This document shows positions 59,168-64,000 of a stretch of DNA of 64,000 nt, one piece after another (within the stretch, counting starts at the first letter, position 1; each line of letters starts with the position of its first letter). Origin of the DNA: Lepidodermella squamata (Eukaryota; Gastrotricha); the NCBI GenBank assembly GCA_047495785.1, contig JBLDXI010000002.1, positions 558,001-622,000 on the forward strand, in the 5' to 3' direction. Under the pieces are notes generated by a model, which worked only from the letters and a program-made list of their open reading frames with translations, was not told the DNA's origin and made no database searches. The position numbers and the translations under genes are program-made.

Positions 59168-62100
59168 TCAAGTCCGAACGCCGAACGATCGGTGGTGGCC
59201 AGCCGCGGCGAAGGCAACGTCGGCCATTTTCTGGCCCAGCATATTTTTACTGTCCACTTTCGCGCCTCGAGTCATCAGCAGCTTGAACACGCTGGCTTTA
59301 CTCTCGGCAGCCGCCGCCATAATCGCCGTGTTGCCCTTGGAGTCACGTGACTCGATGTCGATGCCGCCGTGGCGCAGCACGTAGTCGACCATTTCGACGT
59401 TACCGCCGCGCGCCGCGACGAGCAGCGCGTTTTCACGCTTTTTATTAGTAGCGTCCACCTTAGCGCCGTGGTCGATGAGAAATTTAGCGCATGCGACTGT
59501 GCCTTTGGCGGCTACGGCGAGGAAAGGCGTATTGCCAGCTGCGTCGATGATGGCATTCACTCCAGCTCCGTATTCTAGAAAAAAAACAAAAATAATCATT
59601 TTATTGAGACTGAATAATCTATTATTTGATTCTTTAATTGTTTTACTTTCTAACTGGAATTAAAAAGATGAATTTTGAGTCGAATTCGACCTCAGCTGGG
59701 TAGAGAAATTTTTAATATTGACTTTTGAGACTTCTGATATCGGAAAAATGACTGATTTGTAAAATCGATAATTGGAATCGATATCGGATCTTTAGGCTCG
59801 CTAACAGATCGGTGATGGCTTAGGAAATTTACCTAATTAAATTGGTGACCCACCGAGAGAAAATTCAATTATTTATCTGCGATTACACCGAGGAAATAAA
59901 TAATTTACTGGAGAAACCCCGAAAAAACCCGATTGTAACTTGTTCGGTTATTTTCGGTATTTTACCCGGCTGGACCAATTTATTTCTCCAGGCTTTTTAA
60001 TCCCATCAACAAGTAAAATACTTGATTACTATATTCTCGTGATTTTTTTAATTTTTCTAAAAATTTCCTGGCCGTGAGATGTGACTTCGTCTCTCATTTC
60101 AGAGTTCCGAGTTTTTCGAAGTTCGTATAACGCTGAATCAGCTTGAAAATCTATTCATAAGTTAATTATCAACTAGCTCACAGTTTAATGCAATAATAAC
60201 ATCTTCAAACTTCAAATTACTCCGAATTTTTGAAAATATGCGGGTCGATCTCGTTAAAAAAATGCAACTTGAGCTGGAATAAGGACATCAGGAATATATG
60301 CATATATCACCTTTCGCCTAATTTTTCCTGAGGAACTCGGTAAAACTCTGAGATCCTATTTCCCCGGAATTACCAATAGCCACAATATTAGAGAAATTAT
60401 TCAGAAATTAAAATGATGAAGCTACAAATATTGAGTAATTTATTTAAATAATCAGAAAAGTTTGAGATAGCCCGTAATCATTAATTGGAAATTTGGAAAA
60501 AATCGGGAAAAATGACACACCCTAAATTAGCTTTCGTCTATAGCCTATTGCCCCCACTCTTTCATTTTCGAATTTTGAGAAAACGTTAAGAAATCTTACC
60601 GATGAGCACTTTCGCAATATCGAACATGCCGCTAGAGCACGCCAAGGTCAACGCATTGTGGCCGCCCTGCACCGGCGCCACGTCGATTTTCGCGCGAAAC
60701 AGCACCAACAACCGCGTCATTTGCTTCAAATCCAACTTAACAGCCAGCATCAACGGCGTCACGCCCGACTGGTCAGCCACGTTAACATCAGCCGCTCGGT
60801 GCAACAACGCCTTGGCCGACCCGACTTTATTCTTCTCAACAGCGTAAAACAACGCCGTCCGGCCGTCGCTTTTCCGCCTCGCATTGATAATAGCACCGTG
60901 GGAGACTAGTGTCCAAATCATTTCGAAATTATCAGCAAGTGCCGCGAGAATTAAGGCGGAATTTTGCTGGTTGTCGAACCGGTTCGGATCAGCGCCGTAT
61001 TGGAGCAGAATTTTGACGAGAGCTGTCGAGTTTTGATAAGCCGCCGCGATTAAAGGCGTCGCGCCGTGGTTGTTCTTAGCCTCAGGATCCGCGCCGTGTT
61101 GCAGCAATAATTCCGCGATTTTCGTCTCGTTATTAGTCGCAGTTGCTAGGTACAGCGGCGTGTAGGAGCTCGAAGATTTGTGGTTGGCATCAGCGCCGTA
61201 GTCGAGCAAATGCCGGACTGTTTCGAAATCTTGACGCGTGACTGCGAAGAATAGGGCAGTTTCGCCGGATTCAGTTGCGGGTTCCGTGTCGGCGCCGTGG
61301 TCGAGTAGGATTGGCACGATGGCGTGACGGCCACGCTTGACTGCGCGAATCAGGGCTGTGTCGTCGTATTTCCAGGCGCGGAAGTCGATGTTGAGATCGC
61401 CCGGTTCGAGAAGAGCGGTCAGGGCGGTGATATTGCCGGCTGAGGACTTTTCCAACATTTTCAGATGCCGCTCATTTAGCTAATAAAAAAGTTAAAATTT
61501 ATAATTAATATTAATTCAATTATTGAAAAATGAAAAAATTCGAAAAACTCAAGAAAATTTAGAGAAGTTAATAAATCAATTAATTGAAATTAAATAATTA
61601 AATAATTGAAATTTCGACTTCCTGGATTTTGAAAATTCCTAATTAAAAAAAATTAAAATTTTAATGAAATTCCAAATTAAAAAATGAGAATTGCAATTCC
61701 AAATCTTAAAATTTTCCATTTGGATCAAAATTCAAAATTTCGAAATTAAATATAAAAAAATTCAACAATTCAAAATCCAAAATTGTAAATGAAATTGAAA
61801 TATTTCGAAATTTAGAACTTAGATTGAACTAAATTTGTGACCAATTTTCCAAAATGGAATTGCTTTTATTTATTTTTACCTTTTTAGCCGGTTCCAACTC
61901 ATCAGCCAGCTTTTCATCGACAGCAATTAGGACATTGATGATGTTGGCAACATCAGTCACCATGGCGGCTTCCATAACTGCGCCGACATTAGCGCCTTGA
62001 GACAGCAAGTAAGCCGCTGTTTTCATTTTTTCTTGCCTAGCTGCGGCGAGCAACGGCGTGAATTGACGGTCGTCTATCGCTTCGAGATTGGCGCCGTGTT

Positions 62101-63290
62101 GGGTGAGAATTTTAACAGCAGCTAACTGGCCTCTTGCCGCAGCCCAGGATAAAGCTGTATCGCCGCCCCATCTCTTAGCATTCACCTTATAAAAAATCGA
62201 TAAAAATTTGAAAATTTGATATATCGATTCCAAGTATCGATTTTAAAATCATTGATTTTTTCGATATCGATCAGGAAAAGAAAAATCAGAAATTGATAAA
62301 ATTCGGAAAATTCTGAAACAGGACGAGTTAGCGCTGGAACGTCAATATTAGTTCCATTAATATGGAAAAAATTGATGGAAAAATAAAAAAAAATGAATTA
62401 AATTTGGGACACTTATTGGGAATGCTTTCCAACCTTTTAAACAATTATTTTAATTTTTCTTTGATATGAGCTAAGATTTGAAAAATTAGAAAAATTCTGA
62501 TTGGGATTTTCATAATTTTAGCTTAATTGCTCACCTTAGCGCCGCAATCGATAAGCATCTGAACAGCCGCAACTTGACCCCGAGAGGCCGCCATCATTAA
62601 GGCGGACCAATCGAACGCATTTCGCGCCTCCAATTTCGTCTCAGGCAGCAACAGCAGCAGGCGCAGTCGCTTCAACTTGCCGTCATTGGCCGCCTCCATC
62701 AACCGCGTCCATTTCGCCTCGTTTCGTTCCGCGATGTGGCTCTTCTCGAAATTCACGCCGTCTTCGATGAGAATTTCGCGAATCGTGGCGACCGCGTCTT
62801 TTGACCCAGATTTCGCCAATTCTTGCGCCCATGTAACGTCAAACTCCTCGCGAACTTTGGCGCCTTTTTCGAGAAGAATTTTCGCGAAAGCTGCGTGGCG
62901 GCGTTTCAGAGCCCAGTCGAACGCGGTTTGGCCGTTTGCATCAGCGTGATTGATATCACCAGCGTTCGGCTGATCGAGGTGGTCCTTCAAATCGGCCGAG
63001 TTACCAGTTTTGACAATTTTGATCAGTCGAGCGTGCCAATCATCTAATTGGGTCAAAAAAGCAATAAGTTATTAAGCGGATCTTTTTAAATTTTCTAAAA
63101 TTAAATCAGAATTTAAAAATTCAATTTCAATTTTCCAAAATTGTTTAAATTTAATTCAAAAATTTAAATAAGCGAAATTTGTTAGCCAAATTTATTCGAA
63201 ATTTGCGGGAAAATATTGAAATTTTTTACCTGCTGCTGAAACCAATCCAGCTAACAGAAGAAGGATACACAAGTGCATAGTCTTGCACAT
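59168..63290 (-). CDS. Secreted ankyrin-repeat protein, 720 aa
   Basis: Five exons join in frame: 63290-63230, 63043-62535, 62185-61880, 61479-60600 and 59574-59168 (TGA). Residues 1-20 are a strong signal peptide (MCKTMHLCILLLLAGLVSAA); an inner ATG at 63278 is an alternative start. The rest is about 17 ankyrin repeats (HGADPEAKNNHGATPLIAAA; HGAKVDATNKKRENALLVAA), with a less regular part near residues 230-300 that contains ANIINVLIAVDEKLADELEP. No membrane helix or other domain is seen. By signal peptide and lack of a membrane anchor it should be exported. The last intron contains a reversed MITE (59900-60140). Its paralog at 46359-51048 is interrupted by a transposon. Confidence 0.87.
59900..60140 (-). 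mobile_element. Tc1/mariner-like MITE, reversed copy 4, in an intron
   Basis: Reversed family blocks run in order: AACCCCGAAAAAACCCGATT, GGTATTTTACCCGGCTGGAC, TTTTAATCCCATCAACAAG and GGCCGTGAGATGTGACTTCG. The left end is degraded. It lies in the last intron of the ankyrin gene. Confidence 0.6.
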
Positions 63291-64000
63291 TATCTACAGG
63301 TTTAGAAATCCCAACAAAAATGTGTGTAGCAAAGTGTTTTGAAAGTGAAAAAGGTAGTCTTGAGTCTACTTGTTTCGTATTTAAAGGAGGAAAGGTCGCG
63401 CGATGTCAACATGGTGTCGAGTTATGGACAGGCGAGCTCATCAGATGTTGGGACTACCGTATCCGCCATTAGACGCGCCACCTTGCAATAGATAATTCGC
63501 GCGAAAATTACTGAAGGTAATAATAACCAGAATACCAAAGCTGAAGCTGAAATAATTTAGAAAGTCTCAAAAATTCTCAAAATTTCATAAAAACTTGTTT
63601 ATCGAATCTAGGTACAGCTTTACAGAGCTTCACTTCAAACAGAACCAGATTACCTGAGAGCGGAAAAACGTCAAAAATTTGGATATTATCACAATTGTTT
63701 TTAATTTTTTTTTAAATTTTACCAACCTTATTTATAAAATACCCAAATTTTGCAACGAAGAACTACAACTGAGGCTCCCGCAAATTTTCTGCAAAAATGG
63801 TCTCTAACACCAATTGCCCCAAAATGTCCCAAATAATTGCCCTCAATCACCCCCTCGAATAAACTAAGTTCCGAGAATTTGTCAAAATTCCCTAAAATTT
63901 ATGTTTTGAAATTTTTGAAAATTTTAGGTTTACAATGAACACCAGAGCAAAATTAATTTTGGAGTATTTAGGAGATGAAATGAGCAAAAAAGGCAAATAT
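63291..64000. other. Upstream flank of the ankyrin gene, no gene seen
   Basis: The promoter of the 59168-63290 gene must lie here. The rest is AT-rich sequence without a supported exon up to the window end. Confidence 0.4.

Noticed and set aside
1-64000. tRNA, rRNA, CRISPR arrays or bacterial operons
   Set aside because: I saw no conserved RNA gene, spaced direct repeats or ribosome-binding organisation; the genes are clearly intron-bearing eukaryotic ones.

Overview
The window is animal nuclear DNA, AT-rich between genes. Its genes have many short exons, introns starting GT[A/G]AG and ending mostly in TTTTCAG or TTTAG, and poly-A signals of the AATAAA type. Expanded secreted LDLa-Kunitz, sushi, PAN and three-finger (Ly6) families, an atypical nuclear receptor and the intron style suggest a nematode or another ecdysozoan. 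The species cannot be named from the sequence. I see no rRNA, tRNA, CRISPR array or bacterial operon structure. All multi-exon models below were built by hand from splice sites and checked for phase; except where stated, they close in frame.

Layout. 0-9.7 kb: two tandem minus-strand paralogs (sushi plus LDLa-Kunitz modules); the downstream copy runs off the left edge and has lost two sushi modules. 9.9-23.3 kb: five small secreted three-finger (Ly6/uPAR) genes, one with a frame problem, plus a PAN/apple gene and a dense set of fold-back elements. The last Ly6 gene carries a complete 3,022-bp hAT transposon in its intron. 23.9-26.1 kb: a secreted sushi-LDLa-ankyrin gene. 26.8-33.4 kb: two minus-strand LDLa-Kunitz genes and a truncated paralog. 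34.4-35.7 kb: a PAN pseudogene and a PAN gene in opposite orientations. 37.9-39.3 kb: a nuclear receptor. 40.5-45.8 kb: two more LDLa-Kunitz genes. 46.3-63.3 kb: three ankyrin loci encoding signal peptides (one split by a CACTA-like transposon, one sushi-ankyrin, one of 720 residues), a deleted sushi-ankyrin pseudogene and a short cysteine-rich secreted peptide gene.

How the genes may work together. Almost every host gene starts with a signal peptide, so the window reads as a locus of secreted or surface proteins. Most Kunitz domains keep Arg or Lys followed by a small residue at the inhibitory P1-P1' site, which fits serine protease inhibition. Sushi, LDLa, PAN and three-finger domains are binding modules. 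The most unusual element is a set of ankyrin-repeat proteins that carry signal peptides and, in two genes, extracellular sushi or LDLa domains in the same chain. Ankyrin repeats are normally intracellular, so this is the best candidate for an undescribed system here. Many transposon insertions, truncated copies and inverted duplicates show fast turnover.
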